Shown here: in pieces, positions 1 to 8,338 of the stretch | Layout of the letters: each line of letters opens with the position of its first letter | How positions within the stretch are numbered: position 1 is the first letter of the stretch | NCBI GenBank assembly: GCA_002481545.1 | Contig: DLEF01000046.1 | Location: 30,058 to 41,985, forward strand | DNA: 11,928 nt | Reading direction: 5' to 3' | Origin: Cyanobacteria bacterium UBA7753 | Lineage (GTDB): Bacteria > Cyanobacteriota > Vampirovibrionia > Gastranaerophilales > Gastranaerophilaceae | Program-made: the position numbers and the translations under genes | The notes under the pieces: generated by a model | Told to the model about the DNA's origin: nothing | What the model saw: only the letters and a program-made list of their open reading frames with translations | Databases searched by the model: none

Positions 1-864
1 GAAAATTTCAATAAAACGACGAGCCGGTTTTGTCAAAAATTTCTCTTTTTTATAAAAAACGGATAAATCTCGTTTGTAATTAAAGTTTTTTATTCTTTTA
101 TAAGAAACTTTGTTATCTTTCGGGAGAAACTTTAGATACAATTCAGGAAGAAGAGAAACTCCGAGCCCGTTACGTATCATAGAATAAATTGTCTCTACGT
201 TGTGGCATTCAATATTAAAATTTATATCAATATTATTCTTTTCATACAGGTGTCTTACGATTTCTCTTAAATAGATAAATTCGGAAAACATTATAAAATT
301 ACGGTCTTTGAATTGTTTTATATCGACTTCATCACCTTTAATATCGGCTCCCCACTGTTTCGGGTATGCAAGGAACAATTCTTCATCAAAGATATGGACG
401 TTTTTATAATTACTCGAGTTTGGAATTTCCGCCCCGATAAACAAATCCAATTTATCGCTCTCAATCATTGTTTTAAGCAAGTATGTAGGATATTCTTCTA
501 TTGTTACGAGACAATTCGGAAATTCTTTATGTAATTTCTTTAATATTTTCGGAATAAAATAATCACACCTGTGCGAAGGCACCCCAACTATCAAATGAGA
601 TTTTGACTCGGTTGAAATATCGGATATTTGTATTCTTGTATCTTCGATATCTTTAAATATTCTCTGTGCTTGTTTTACAAATATTTCGCCCGCATAAGTA
701 AGTTTAAGAGGTTTTCTCGTAAATAACTCGGTTTTCAATTCCTCCTCTAAGAGCTTTATACTTTTACTCAAAGAAGGCTGTGATATATACAGTTTCTTGG
801 CTGCTTTTGTGAAACTTTTTTCTTCCGCAACTGTAAGCACATATTTCATTTGATTTATATTCAT
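1..864 (-). CDS. LysR-type transcriptional regulator (C-terminus cut by window edge)
   Basis: The frame is open from the ATG at 864-862 to base 1, giving 288 residues; LysR proteins are usually about 290-310 long, so only the last few residues are missing. Residues 1-60 form the LysR winged helix-turn-helix, with the family pattern AEEKSFTKAAKKLYISQPSLSKSIKLLEEEL spread over residues 13-43 (AA, QPSLS and LE are the landmarks). A linker helix follows, then a periplasmic-binding-like effector domain from about residue 90 (LIVGVP) to the end, including GLGVSLLPE near residue 246. It lies divergent to the efflux operon starting at 999, the classic arrangement for a LysR regulator and its target. 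Activation of that operon by a small, possibly toxic ligand is inference; the ligand cannot be read from sequence. The start has only a weak AGG 12 nt upstream, but it matches the family N-terminus well. Confidence 0.93.
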   Translation of the reverse strand, partial: MNINQMKYVLTVAEEKSFTKAAKKLYISQPSLSKSIKLLEEELKTELFTRKPLKLTYAGEIFVKQAQRIFKDIEDTRIQISDISTESKSHLIVGVPSHRCDYFIPKILKKLHKEFPNCLVTIEEYPTYLLKTMIESDKLDLFIGAEIPNSSNYKNVHIFDEELFLAYPKQWGADIKGDEVDIKQFKDRNFIMFSEFIYLREIVRHLYEKNNIDINFNIECHNVETIYSMIRNGLGVSLLPELYLKFLPKDNKVSYKRIKNFNYKRDLSVFYKKEKFLTKPARRFIEIF

Positions 865-998
865 AATTTTATTATACCTAAAAAACATAAATTTTTAAAT
901 TTATTATAACTTTAAGCTATGATGTTTATATTTATTAAGAATTATACATTTATTATTTATTATTTTATAATTTTATTATTGATTGGGATTATATATAA
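865..998. promoter_or_regulatory. Divergent promoter region between LysR gene and efflux operon
   Basis: Toward the operon, TATACA (943-948), a 17-bp spacer and a perfect TATAAT (966-971) would start transcription about 20 nt before the ATG at 999. TTAAGA (935-940), 17 bp and TATTAT (958-963) is an overlapping alternative. Toward the LysR gene, the reverse complement of 903-908 is TATAAT, but no good -35 is visible. An imperfect inverted repeat (tataac 905-910, gtttata 924-930) lies between the two promoters, where a LysR operator would be expected. Base composition is so AT-rich that chance matches are common. Confidence 0.5.
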
Positions 999-2402
999 AT
1001 GAAAAAGATAATTACATTAACCGTAATATTGTGCATGGTATTGCAGACAACAGCTTTTGCAATACAGGATGTCGCACCTCAATCCAAATCAACCCCGACA
1101 AATAAAACAAAAAAAGTCAGAATATCACGCAACAAAAAAGAATTTGTAAGAGATTATATATTGCCTTCATATTGGGAAAGCTATCATGATGAACTATTAA
1201 ACAAATATATAGCTCAAGCCTTAGAAAATAATTTTGATATTAAAATTGCGAAATCAAGGATAAAGCAATCCGAAGCAATTTTGGGAACTATTAATTCTCA
1301 ACGATTACCACAGTTAAGTATAAATCCTAGCGTTTATCCTTATAAAACGGTTTCAAAATTCACGGGGAAATATTCAAGCCATGAGCATCTTTATTTTCCA
1401 TTGCTTTTGAATTGGGAGCTTGATATCTTCGGGAAGATTTCGGATAAAGTAAAATCGTCAAGGTATCAGGTTAAAATAACAACGGAAGACTTAAATATTG
1501 CAAAGCTCTCTATATCCTCCGAAATTGCAGCATCATACTTTAATATAATTTTGACTGACTCTTTAATCAAAAATTATACAGAACTCGTTTCAAACCTTGA
1601 AGAGACAATAAAGTTAAAACGTCAGTTATACGACGGAGGAATTATTCCTTACGATAACTTATATATTAGTGAATATGAAATTGTAGAGAGACAAAATGAC
1701 TTAAACGCACTTTTAAAACAACGTGATATATTATTACATCAGTTTGCTGTACTCAGAGGTGTTTCACCTGAAGGTAATTCAGAGATACAAAGAAAAGATA
1801 TTTCAGAATTAAAACTCCCGTTTGAAGAAAAGAAAGACGTAAATTCTGATTTAATCTTTAACCGTCCTGATGTTGTTCAATCCGAATTGGAATTAAAGAA
1901 GGCTGCTATTGATGTAAGAGTCGCAAGAAAAATGTTTTTGCCATCAATAAACCTAAACGAATCAATAGGGTTTGAGGCAATAAAGGGCTCACGAATTTTT
2001 AACTGGGACAGCACCGTTTACCAATTAGGGGCAGGGCTGTTGTTTGATTTATATTCGGGCGGATACAAGATGTCTTATCTCAAATATAACAAAGAATTGG
2101 CAACCGAAAAACTTTATCATTATAACAATGTTTTGTTAAACGCTTTCTGTGAAGTAGAAAATAACCTTTCAAGTTTTAAAACCGATTACAATTCATTTGT
2201 TGAATTTGACAAGGCGACGAAGAAATCAGAGCATTTTTATAATGTAGCCCAAATCAGATATAATAACGGATTAGGAAACAGAATAGACGAGCTTGATGCA
2301 AGGAGACAAGTTTTAAACAATCTTAATTCGATGTACGGAGCAAAGGTCAGTGCTCTCGTTGATTCCGTAGATATTTACAAATCACTGGGAGGGGCTCTGT
2401 AA
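999..2402 (+). CDS. TolC/NodT-family outer-membrane efflux factor
   Basis: At 467 residues it has the usual length for the RND-associated outer-membrane factor family. Residues 1-21 form a Sec signal peptide (MKK, a hydrophobic core, cleavage after AFA). Two repeated OEP domains follow, about residues 60-255 and 285-465, each contributing two beta strands and two long periplasmic helices to a trimeric channel-tunnel. The second repeat starts with the family hallmark RPDVVQSE (289-296) and continues with VARKMFLPSINL (308-319), matching the NodT-type consensus. Many NodT proteins are lipoproteins, but the Cys at residue 12 is preceded by VIL, a poor lipobox, so signal peptidase I cleavage is more likely. 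It is the first gene of the operon, one base before the RND transporter, and should give the pump its outer-membrane exit duct. A weak GGGA lies 10 nt upstream of the start. Confidence 0.93.
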   Translation: MKKIITLTVILCMVLQTTAFAIQDVAPQSKSTPTNKTKKVRISRNKKEFVRDYILPSYWESYHDELLNKYIAQALENNFDIKIAKSRIKQSEAILGTINSQRLPQLSINPSVYPYKTVSKFTGKYSSHEHLYFPLLLNWELDIFGKISDKVKSSRYQVKITTEDLNIAKLSISSEIAASYFNIILTDSLIKNYTELVSNLEETIKLKRQLYDGGIIPYDNLYISEYEIVERQNDLNALLKQRDILLHQFAVLRGVSPEGNSEIQRKDISELKLPFEEKKDVNSDLIFNRPDVVQSELELKKAAIDVRVARKMFLPSINLNESIGFEAIKGSRIFNWDSTVYQLGAGLLFDLYSGGYKMSYLKYNKELATEKLYHYNNVLLNAFCEVENNLSSFKTDYNSFVEFDKATKKSEHFYNVAQIRYNNGLGNRIDELDARRQVLNNLNSMYGAKVSALVDSVDIYKSLGGAL

Positions 2403-2403
2403 G

Positions 2404-5400
2404 ATGAAAAAGTTTATTAAAATGGTTTTAAAATATCATTATACGATAATCGTTATGGCTTTGTTCATCTTGATTATGGGTATTTTAGCCATTTTAAAGA
2501 CGCCTATTGATATCTTCCCTGAAATTAACACTCCTGTTGTTACCGCTGTATGGACATACACAGGTATGCAGGCGAAAGATATTGAGCGAAGAATCGTAAC
2601 CATTGCTGAAAGAGCATATTCCGCAAACGTAAACGATATTGAACACATTGAATCACAATCACTCTTAGGGGTTGGGGTTATCAGAGTATTCCTGCATCCG
2701 GGAGCTGATGTTAATACGGCAATCACACAGATAAGTTCCGCCTCTCAGGTATCAATGAAAAACATGCCGTTGGGTATTAAACCGCCTGACGTATTGAAAT
2801 ACACACCGACTACAATCCCTGTATTACAGGTAGTAATTTCTTCTAAGAAATTACCTTTGCAGAAGGTTACCGACCTTGCACAGAACAACATCAAGGTACA
2901 ACTTACCAATGTAGAAGGAGCTCAGGTTCCGTTACCTATGGGCGGTAAAGTCCGTCAGATAATGGTTGACCTTGATATGCAAAAAATGGAGGCTAGAGGC
3001 TTAACCCCTGCTCAGGTTACAAAAGATGTTGCAAACCAAAACGTAATCATTCCGTCAGGTAACGCAAAAATCGGCGGAAAAGATTATCTTATATCACTGA
3101 ACAACGCATCAAAAACAGTTGATGAAATGAATGATTTTCCTATCTATTCACCCAAAAATAACCAGCTTGTATATTTATCAGATGTAGGCTACATCCACGA
3201 CGGTAACGCAATCCAAACTAATATTGTAAGAGAGAACGGCTCACCGGGATCACTTATGGCTGTATACAAAGCAGGGAAAGTATCATCTTTGAACGTTGTT
3301 GCGGGAACTAAAAAACTGCTCCCAAGAATTGCAAAAACAATTCCTGAAAGCGTCAAAATGCAGGTACTGTTCGACCAGTCAATCTTCGTAAAAAGTGCAA
3401 TTAGAGACGTTGTGTTCTCAGGGACTTTGGCAGCAATATTAACAGCGTTGATGGTATTGATATTCTTGGGTAGTGTTCGTTCAACCATAATTATCGGTAT
3501 GTCAATTCCGCTATCCGTACTGTTTGCAATTATTTGCTCATCTATGTGCGGACAAACGATAAATATGATGTCATTGAGCGGTTTAGGCTTGGCAATCGGT
3601 ATGTTGGTTGATAACGCAACCGTTGTAATCGAAAACATTTTAAGGAACAAAGAAATCCTCATTGAGCAAGGAAAGAAGATTGAAGAAATTATATATAAAT
3701 CGGCGGCAGAGGTTGCGACACCTACTTTGGTATCTACGTTATCAATATGTATCGTATTTGCACCAATCTTTATGATGGAAGGTGCAACAAAATACCTGTT
3801 TATTCCGCTTGCTATGTCGGTTATCTTCTCAATGATAGGTTCATACTTATTATCTAACACATTTGTACCTGTTATGGTTGATAAATTGTTGAAGGATAAA
3901 GAAGTTTTAAACAAAGACTCAATACTTTATAAAATAAACAATTTGGTAAACGTAAACTTCAGTAAGTTCAAAGAAGGATACAGACATTATCTTGAAAATG
4001 ATATCTTCCCTCACCCTAAGCGTGTTGCTAAATTATACGGTTTGATTGTACTGTCAGGCTTAATTTTGGTTCCGTTTATCGGACAAAACTTCTTCCCTGA
4101 GGTTGATGCAGGACAGATTAGAATGCACGTTTATGCCCCTCACGGAACGAGAATTGAAGAAACGGCAAGAGAATTTACGAAGATTGAACAAACGATAAAA
4201 GAGGTTATTCCGGCTGATGAGTTGGATGTAATCCTTGATAATATCGGGCTTCCTGCAAGTATGATTAACCTTGCGTTTATGGATAACTCTTTCTTCGGGG
4301 TAGGTGACGGTGAAATTTTGATATCATTAAATGAACACCACAAACCTACAAAGAAATATGTTAAGGCATTGAGAAAGAGACTGAATGAAGAATATCCTGA
4401 TACACAGTTCTTCTTCCAGAACGCTGATATGGTAGGTAAAATCTTAAACTTCGGGCTTGCATCTCCTGTTGATATCAAGATACAGGGTAAAGACTTGGCT
4501 GATAATTATAAACTTGCTACAAAGATGCTTGAAGATGTCAAAAAGGTCAGAGGGGTAGCGGATGCGCATATTCACCAGATTACGGATGCTCCTGAAATAA
4601 GAGTAAATGTTGATAAGAACAGAGCACAGATAATGAACCTGTCACAGGAAACGATATCAGAAAACCTTTTGACCGCATTAACATCAAGCGGTATGGTTGC
4701 TCCAAACTACTGGGTTGATCCCGAGAACGGTGTAAACTATGTTCTTGCTCTGCAAGTTCCTACATATAACGTTGATACGGTTAAGAACGTCACCGATGTT
4801 CCTGTATCATACAACGACAATATGCCTGTAAGACTCTCTAACGTAGCCTCCGTTTCATCAGGTACGACATCCAGCGTTGTGAGCCACTATGATATTCAAC
4901 CTATATATGATATTCTGTTAAACATTCAAGACAGAGACCTTGCGGGGGTATCACACGATATTAACAAGATTGTTAACAGATACCAAAAGACGGCTCCTCG
5001 AGGAACATTTATAAACATTTACGGTCAGGCAAAATCAATGGATTATGCATTCACATCATTGATATCAGGGTTGCTGTTATCCTTAATATTGGTTTATCTG
5101 TTGATTGTTGTTAACTTCCAATCTTGGAGAAACCCATTCATTATTATTACGCCTGTTCCTTTGGCTTTGGCAGGGATATTATGGACATTGTTTGCAACTG
5201 ATACAACGTTTAGTGTTCAGGCGCTTATGGGCTCCATTATGGCGGTCGGGGTATCGTGTTCAAACTCAATCCTTGTTGTATCATTCGCAACGGATAAGAT
5301 GAGAGAAGGGCTCGACTCCGTTCATGCAGCAATAGAGGCAGGTTATACGCGTATAAGACCTGTTATTATGACCGCGTCAGCTATGATTTTGGGTATGTTA

Positions 5401-5568
5401 CCAATGGCACTCGGTATCGGAGAAGGCGGAGAACAGAACGTTCCTATCGGACGTACCGTAATCGGTGGTTTGATGTTCGCTACATTCGCAACACTTGTTA
5501 TAGTTCCTCTTATGTTCGGAATCCTAAACAAAAACAAAAAGTATGAAAAGGTGGTAGATGATGATTAA
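2404..5568 (+). CDS. RND-family inner-membrane efflux transporter (AcrB/HAE1-like)
   Basis: This 1054-residue protein has full RND length. TM1 (about residues 9-32) is followed by TPIDIFPEI, then two large periplasmic loops (about 35-330 and 570-870) and two blocks of transmembrane helices. The TM4 motif GLAIGMLVDNATVVIEN places D403 and N404 at the positions of AcrB D407 and D408. In TM10, GVSCSNSILVV puts S953 at AcrB K940, and TM11 keeps RIRPVIMT with the conserved Thr. So one relay acid and the lysine are replaced. The family exports drugs or other amphiphiles from inner membrane or periplasm by proton antiport; the substrate here is unknown. Tight packing between the outer-membrane factor and the adaptor shows it is the motor of one tripartite pump. 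GGGAGGGG just upstream is a strong ribosome binding site. HME metal pumps (CusA/CzcA) are less likely from the TM4 motif. Confidence 0.95.
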   Translation: MKKFIKMVLKYHYTIIVMALFILIMGILAILKTPIDIFPEINTPVVTAVWTYTGMQAKDIERRIVTIAERAYSANVNDIEHIESQSLLGVGVIRVFLHPGADVNTAITQISSASQVSMKNMPLGIKPPDVLKYTPTTIPVLQVVISSKKLPLQKVTDLAQNNIKVQLTNVEGAQVPLPMGGKVRQIMVDLDMQKMEARGLTPAQVTKDVANQNVIIPSGNAKIGGKDYLISLNNASKTVDEMNDFPIYSPKNNQLVYLSDVGYIHDGNAIQTNIVRENGSPGSLMAVYKAGKVSSLNVVAGTKKLLPRIAKTIPESVKMQVLFDQSIFVKSAIRDVVFSGTLAAILTALMVLIFLGSVRSTIIIGMSIPLSVLFAIICSSMCGQTINMMSLSGLGLAIGMLVDNATVVIENILRNKEILIEQGKKIEEIIYKSAAEVATPTLVSTLSICIVFAPIFMMEGATKYLFIPLAMSVIFSMIGSYLLSNTFVPVMVDKLLKDKEVLNKDSILYKINNLVNVNFSKFKEGYRHYLENDIFPHPKRVAKLYGLIVLSGLILVPFIGQNFFPEVDAGQIRMHVYAPHGTRIEETAREFTKIEQTIKEVIPADELDVILDNIGLPASMINLAFMDNSFFGVGDGEILISLNEHHKPTKKYVKALRKRLNEEYPDTQFFFQNADMVGKILNFGLASPVDIKIQGKDLADNYKLATKMLEDVKKVRGVADAHIHQITDAPEIRVNVDKNRAQIMNLSQETISENLLTALTSSGMVAPNYWVDPENGVNYVLALQVPTYNVDTVKNVTDVPVSYNDNMPVRLSNVASVSSGTTSSVVSHYDIQPIYDILLNIQDRDLAGVSHDINKIVNRYQKTAPRGTFINIYGQAKSMDYAFTSLISGLLLSLILVYLLIVVNFQSWRNPFIIITPVPLALAGILWTLFATDTTFSVQALMGSIMAVGVSCSNSILVVSFATDKMREGLDSVHAAIEAGYTRIRPVIMTASAMILGMLPMALGIGEGGEQNVPIGRTVIGGLMFATFATLVIVPLMFGILNKNKKYEKVVDDD

Positions 5569-6775
5569 TTTTGATATAGAGAAAATAAAGACGGCAATCG
5601 CTGACGGTTGGGGAAAAATAACTAATCACGATCCAAAACGTGCGGCAATAATAGTTGTTTTAATATTGTTTATAATCGGGGCTGTTCCGAAAGTTATAAG
5701 GTTTGTGACAACCTCAATATCGGCGCATTCAGTTGAGTATATAGCTCTCACGGAGACTCCCGAGATATCTGACGGAGACAATGTTCTCACATTATCGGGT
5801 GAATTGAAACCGTATCTGCATACCGAAATATTCTCAAGAATAAACGGTTTGGTAAAACAAAGATACGTACAACTTGGGCAGCACGTCAGACAAGGTCAGA
5901 CTTTAGCAACCATTGACACCCCTGATTTGGATGCTGAGGCACAGAGTGCAAGGTCAGCTTTGATATCGGCTCAAAAACACCTTATGGAGACAAGATATCA
6001 ATACAGTTATGCAAAACAGACATATGACAGATACAAAAGGTCTGCAGTCGGCGGAGCCGTTTCAAGACAAGAGATAGATACTAAATATAACGATTATAAA
6101 ACAGCCGAAATGAACTTCTTTAGCGCAAAAGCTGATGTACAAAAGGCTCAATCAGATTTAAGAAGATTGACCGAATTGCAAAAATATAAAAGAGTTGTTG
6201 CACCGTTTAGCGGTATCATAAGCAAATATAACGTTGATGCGGGTGCAAACGTTGTCGCAGGCGGAAGCACGACAAGCACGAGTCTTTTTGAGATTCAACA
6301 AATAGACAAATTCCGTGCTACGGTATTTGTTCCGCAAAACTTTGTAAGATTTATCACAAACGGTCAGGCAGTAGATGTTTACGCTCCTGAAAACCCTACA
6401 AAAAAGATAAGAGGATATATTTCACAGATATCAGGCAAATTGGATAATGTATCAAGGTCAATGGAAGTTGCTTTGATTGTTCCTAACGATAATAAATCAG
6501 GGCTCTACAGCGGTTTGTATGTTAAAACAGATATCAATATCAAGGGTAAACAAAAGGTTATGACTGTTAATCCGGCATGTTTGACCACCTTCAAATCACC
6601 TGACCAATATGTAGCGGAAGTCAGACCTGATTCGACTGTACATTTTATCCGTGTAAAACAGGGCAGAGACTTCGGGGATAAGGTAGAGATACTTGAAGGA
6701 CTCAAAGGCAACGAACACTTAATAACCAACCTAAATGACGATATAAAAGAAGGTCAAAAAGTTAAGTTTAAATAG
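5558..6775 (+). CDS. HlyD/AcrA-type periplasmic adaptor of the RND pump
   Basis: This is a membrane fusion protein of 405 residues. Residues 1-28 are probably cytoplasmic, and residues 29-49 form one membrane anchor; there is no lipobox. The lipoyl domain halves lie at about 85-120 (GLVKQRYVQLGQHVRQGQ) and 212-245 (VVAPFSGIISKYNVDAGANV), separated by a helical hairpin (about 122-210). A beta-barrel (about 250-330) and a membrane-proximal domain (330-405) follow. It should bridge the RND trimer to the outer-membrane factor. The gene overlaps the RND gene by 11 nt, so translation is probably coupled. Two ATGs stand in tandem at 5558 and 5561; AAAAGGTGG at 5546-5554 could serve either, and they differ by one residue. 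It ends the operon. Confidence 0.92.
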   Translation: MMINFDIEKIKTAIADGWGKITNHDPKRAAIIVVLILFIIGAVPKVIRFVTTSISAHSVEYIALTETPEISDGDNVLTLSGELKPYLHTEIFSRINGLVKQRYVQLGQHVRQGQTLATIDTPDLDAEAQSARSALISAQKHLMETRYQYSYAKQTYDRYKRSAVGGAVSRQEIDTKYNDYKTAEMNFFSAKADVQKAQSDLRRLTELQKYKRVVAPFSGIISKYNVDAGANVVAGGSTTSTSLFEIQQIDKFRATVFVPQNFVRFITNGQAVDVYAPENPTKKIRGYISQISGKLDNVSRSMEVALIVPNDNKSGLYSGLYVKTDINIKGKQKVMTVNPACLTTFKSPDQYVAEVRPDSTVHFIRVKQGRDFGDKVEILEGLKGNEHLITNLNDDIKEGQKVKFK

Positions 6776-6970
6776 GAAAAAGGCACTAAGATAGTTATAT
6801 TGTCGGATTTGTAAATCCGACCTACTTATAGCTCCTTAATAATCTGTTTAGTTATATTGTATCATGTTAAATATTTTTCTAAATTTATTGTAAAATTTTG
6901 TTAAATAATAGCAAATATTTTTTAGTTTATGTTTTTTTATATGTGTGTAGTTAAAAAAATCAGGTGTGCC
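6776..6970. other. Intergenic region after the efflux operon
   Basis: This 195-base stretch holds a 9-bp palindrome (6802-6821) and two copies of a 12-bp direct repeat, annotated separately. No reading frame with a plausible start and no convincing promoter was found; the run from 6888 to 6930 is T- and A-rich with several weak -10-like words. The next gene's ribosome binding site, AGGTGTG, sits at 6962-6968. Confidence 0.5.
6792..6860. repeat. Palindrome enclosed by a 12-bp direct repeat
   Basis: The 12-mer tagttatattgt occurs exactly at 6792-6803 and 6849-6860. Between and partly overlapping the first copy is a perfect palindrome, gtcggattt (6802-6810) and aaatccgac (6813-6821), with a 2-base centre. 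It follows the efflux operon but has no T-tract on either strand, so it is not a typical intrinsic terminator. It could be a REP-like palindrome, a trace of a small insertion with duplicated target, or an RNA stability hairpin. Confidence 0.6.
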
Positions 6971-7168
6971 ATGGCTATTACATTTTGTAGTTTAGATTCA
7001 AATAAACAAGTTAATTCAGTTAATGAAAATTCTTCTGGTGTTAAAGAATCAACCAAATTAGAAAGAGCAAATTTAGAAGAAAAACCAGATGTAGCAGAAT
7101 TTTCTAAAAAAGAAGATAAGAATGAAAAAACTTCTTTATGGCAAGGTTTTATTTCGTTAGCAAAATAA
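6971..7168 (+). CDS. Small charged protein of unknown function (65 aa)
   Basis: I do not recognise this gene. The frame is open further up to 6929, but the ATG at 6971 has AGG (6962-6964) six bases ahead, so 65 residues (MAITFCSLDSNKQ onward) is preferred over 79. The protein is hydrophilic and rich in Lys, Glu, Asn and Ser; residues 20-54 look disordered or helical. It ends with a short hydrophobic tail, SLWQGFISLAK. There is no signal peptide or clear membrane helix. It stands 41 nt before the NFKG-motif gene on the same strand, with no terminator between, so they are probably cotranscribed. It could be a small accessory protein or an unselected frame; the good ribosome binding site favours a real gene. 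Confidence 0.5.
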   Translation: MAITFCSLDSNKQVNSVNENSSGVKESTKLERANLEEKPDVAEFSKKEDKNEKTSLWQGFISLAK

Positions 7169-7209
7169 ATTTTTTACGGACTTTTATTATACTGAAAAGG
7201 AAGGTGTGT

Positions 7210-8289
7210 ATGTTAAAAATAAATAATATTCATAATAATGAAATACAACAAAAATCAGTGAATTTTAAAGGTTGTTGTGATTGTGATGATAAAGCACAAT
7301 CTCATAAAACAGCATTTAAAGTTGGTTTGGCTACTGCTGCGACTGCAGTTTCTGCAGCGGTTGTTGGTGGATTGTTGTTTAAAAAAGGTGTTTTAGGAAA
7401 TAATGTTTCAAAGGAAATTAAAACATTAAAAAAATCATTGCAAGAAACTATTGAAAACCAAAGAAAAAATGAATCTTTGAAAGAATTTTTTGATCCAGAA
7501 ATTTTACAAGGTTATGTGGATAAAACTTCAAAACTAGGTAAAAAAGAACAATTGGAACAATTAAAGGATATTCATTCTACATTTAATGATTCAAGAAGAA
7601 TGAGTTTGGAAATTGTTTTGCGTCAACCAAAAGAGTTGTTTAATACATCAAAATTACCAAAGGAAGTTAATGATGCAATTAGTGCTAAAGATGAATATAT
7701 AGCAATAAAAGAATATGTAAAATATTGTGATAGTTTGTTTTCACCGGCAGAAACAAAGGGTAAATCTGTTCAAGATGCGATAATAGATGTGGTTGGTAAA
7801 AAGAGTTATGTAAAACCTCATAATTATGACTTATCAAAAGAGGCTGATAGAATTGGAACAGTTCAATATACTGGTGGTAGTGGTTATATCAATGTAACAG
7901 TTACATCTGATAACATGATTCCGAGTAGACTAAATTCAAATACTGTAACATTGTTTAATGGTAATGAATATAATAATATGGAAGTTTTGAGAATGCGTGA
8001 TAAAAATAATGTTAATTCATTCTCTTTGGGCAAAGGTGTGACAGAAGATGGTAAACCTTTTGTATCTATTAGTTATGCAGATAAGGGAAGAGTTGATGCA
8101 AGTAATACTCTTTGTTTGTTATCACCAAATAGTGAACTAACTCCGGCTCAAAAGGATTTATTATCATTACAAAACGCAGGTGATGATTTTAGTATAAAAA
8201 CATTGAAATATGCAACATTTGATCCACATAAAACAGACTTCAATGTTATTTTGTCAGTTGTTCAAGATTTAGCATCAAAAGTTAAATAG
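7210..8289 (+). CDS. Unknown membrane-anchored protein with N-terminal NFKG motif (359 aa)
   Basis: I do not recognise the family. The frame continues up to 7138, but AAGGAAGG at 7197-7204 points to the ATG at 7210, and the N-terminus MLKINNIHNN fits this start. Residues 17-25 read VNFKGCCDC: the FKG motif is followed by a cysteine cluster. A single membrane segment rich in Ala, Val and Gly spans about residues 36-57. It is followed by a Lys-rich, probably helical stretch (65-170) and a beta-rich C-terminal part (about 215-300). There is no Sec signal before the FKG motif. Codons are strongly A/T-ending, for example 15 G+C in the 60 bases from 7441. It is followed directly by a strong terminator. 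From memory, the short N-terminal FKG motif is frequent in hypothetical proteins of Gastranaerophilales; its role is unknown. Confidence 0.8.
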   Translation: MLKINNIHNNEIQQKSVNFKGCCDCDDKAQSHKTAFKVGLATAATAVSAAVVGGLLFKKGVLGNNVSKEIKTLKKSLQETIENQRKNESLKEFFDPEILQGYVDKTSKLGKKEQLEQLKDIHSTFNDSRRMSLEIVLRQPKELFNTSKLPKEVNDAISAKDEYIAIKEYVKYCDSLFSPAETKGKSVQDAIIDVVGKKSYVKPHNYDLSKEADRIGTVQYTGGSGYINVTVTSDNMIPSRLNSNTVTLFNGNEYNNMEVLRMRDKNNVNSFSLGKGVTEDGKPFVSISYADKGRVDASNTLCLLSPNSELTPAQKDLLSLQNAGDDFSIKTLKYATFDPHKTDFNVILSVVQDLASKVK

Positions 8290-8304
8290 TTATACTTTAT
8301 AAAT

Positions 8305-8338
8305 AAAAAAAGAGTAACTAATTTGTTACTCTTTTTTT
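8305..8338. terminator. Bidirectional intrinsic terminator
   Basis: The stem agagtaac (8311-8318) and gttactct (8325-8332) encloses a 6-base loop. It is flanked by an A-run on the left and a T-run on the right, which extend the stem and give a U-tract on both strands. It ends the 7210-8289 transcript and the convergent ybaK transcript; the T-run reaches into the ybaK stop codon. Confidence 0.9.

Noticed and set aside
313..534. Open frame of 73 codons on the plus strand
   Set aside because: It is antisense to the LysR gene, whose frame is open over the full 864 bases and matches the family throughout.
1026..1034. Lipobox in the outer-membrane factor (VILC at residues 9-12)
   Set aside because: Leu before the Cys is not accepted in bacterial lipoboxes, and a good signal peptidase I site (AFA) follows at residues 19-21.
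3189..3914. Open frame of 241 codons on the minus strand
   Set aside because: It lies fully antisense to the well-supported RND gene, has no recognisable domain and no good ribosome binding site; it mirrors the codon pattern of the true gene.
6802..6821. Intrinsic terminator of the efflux operon
   Set aside because: The palindrome is perfect, but neither strand has a run of T after it, so it is kept as a repeat of uncertain role.
7138..7209. Earlier start for the NFKG-motif protein
   Set aside because: It would overlap the end of the 65-codon gene and has no ribosome binding site, while AAGGAAGG precedes the ATG at 7210.
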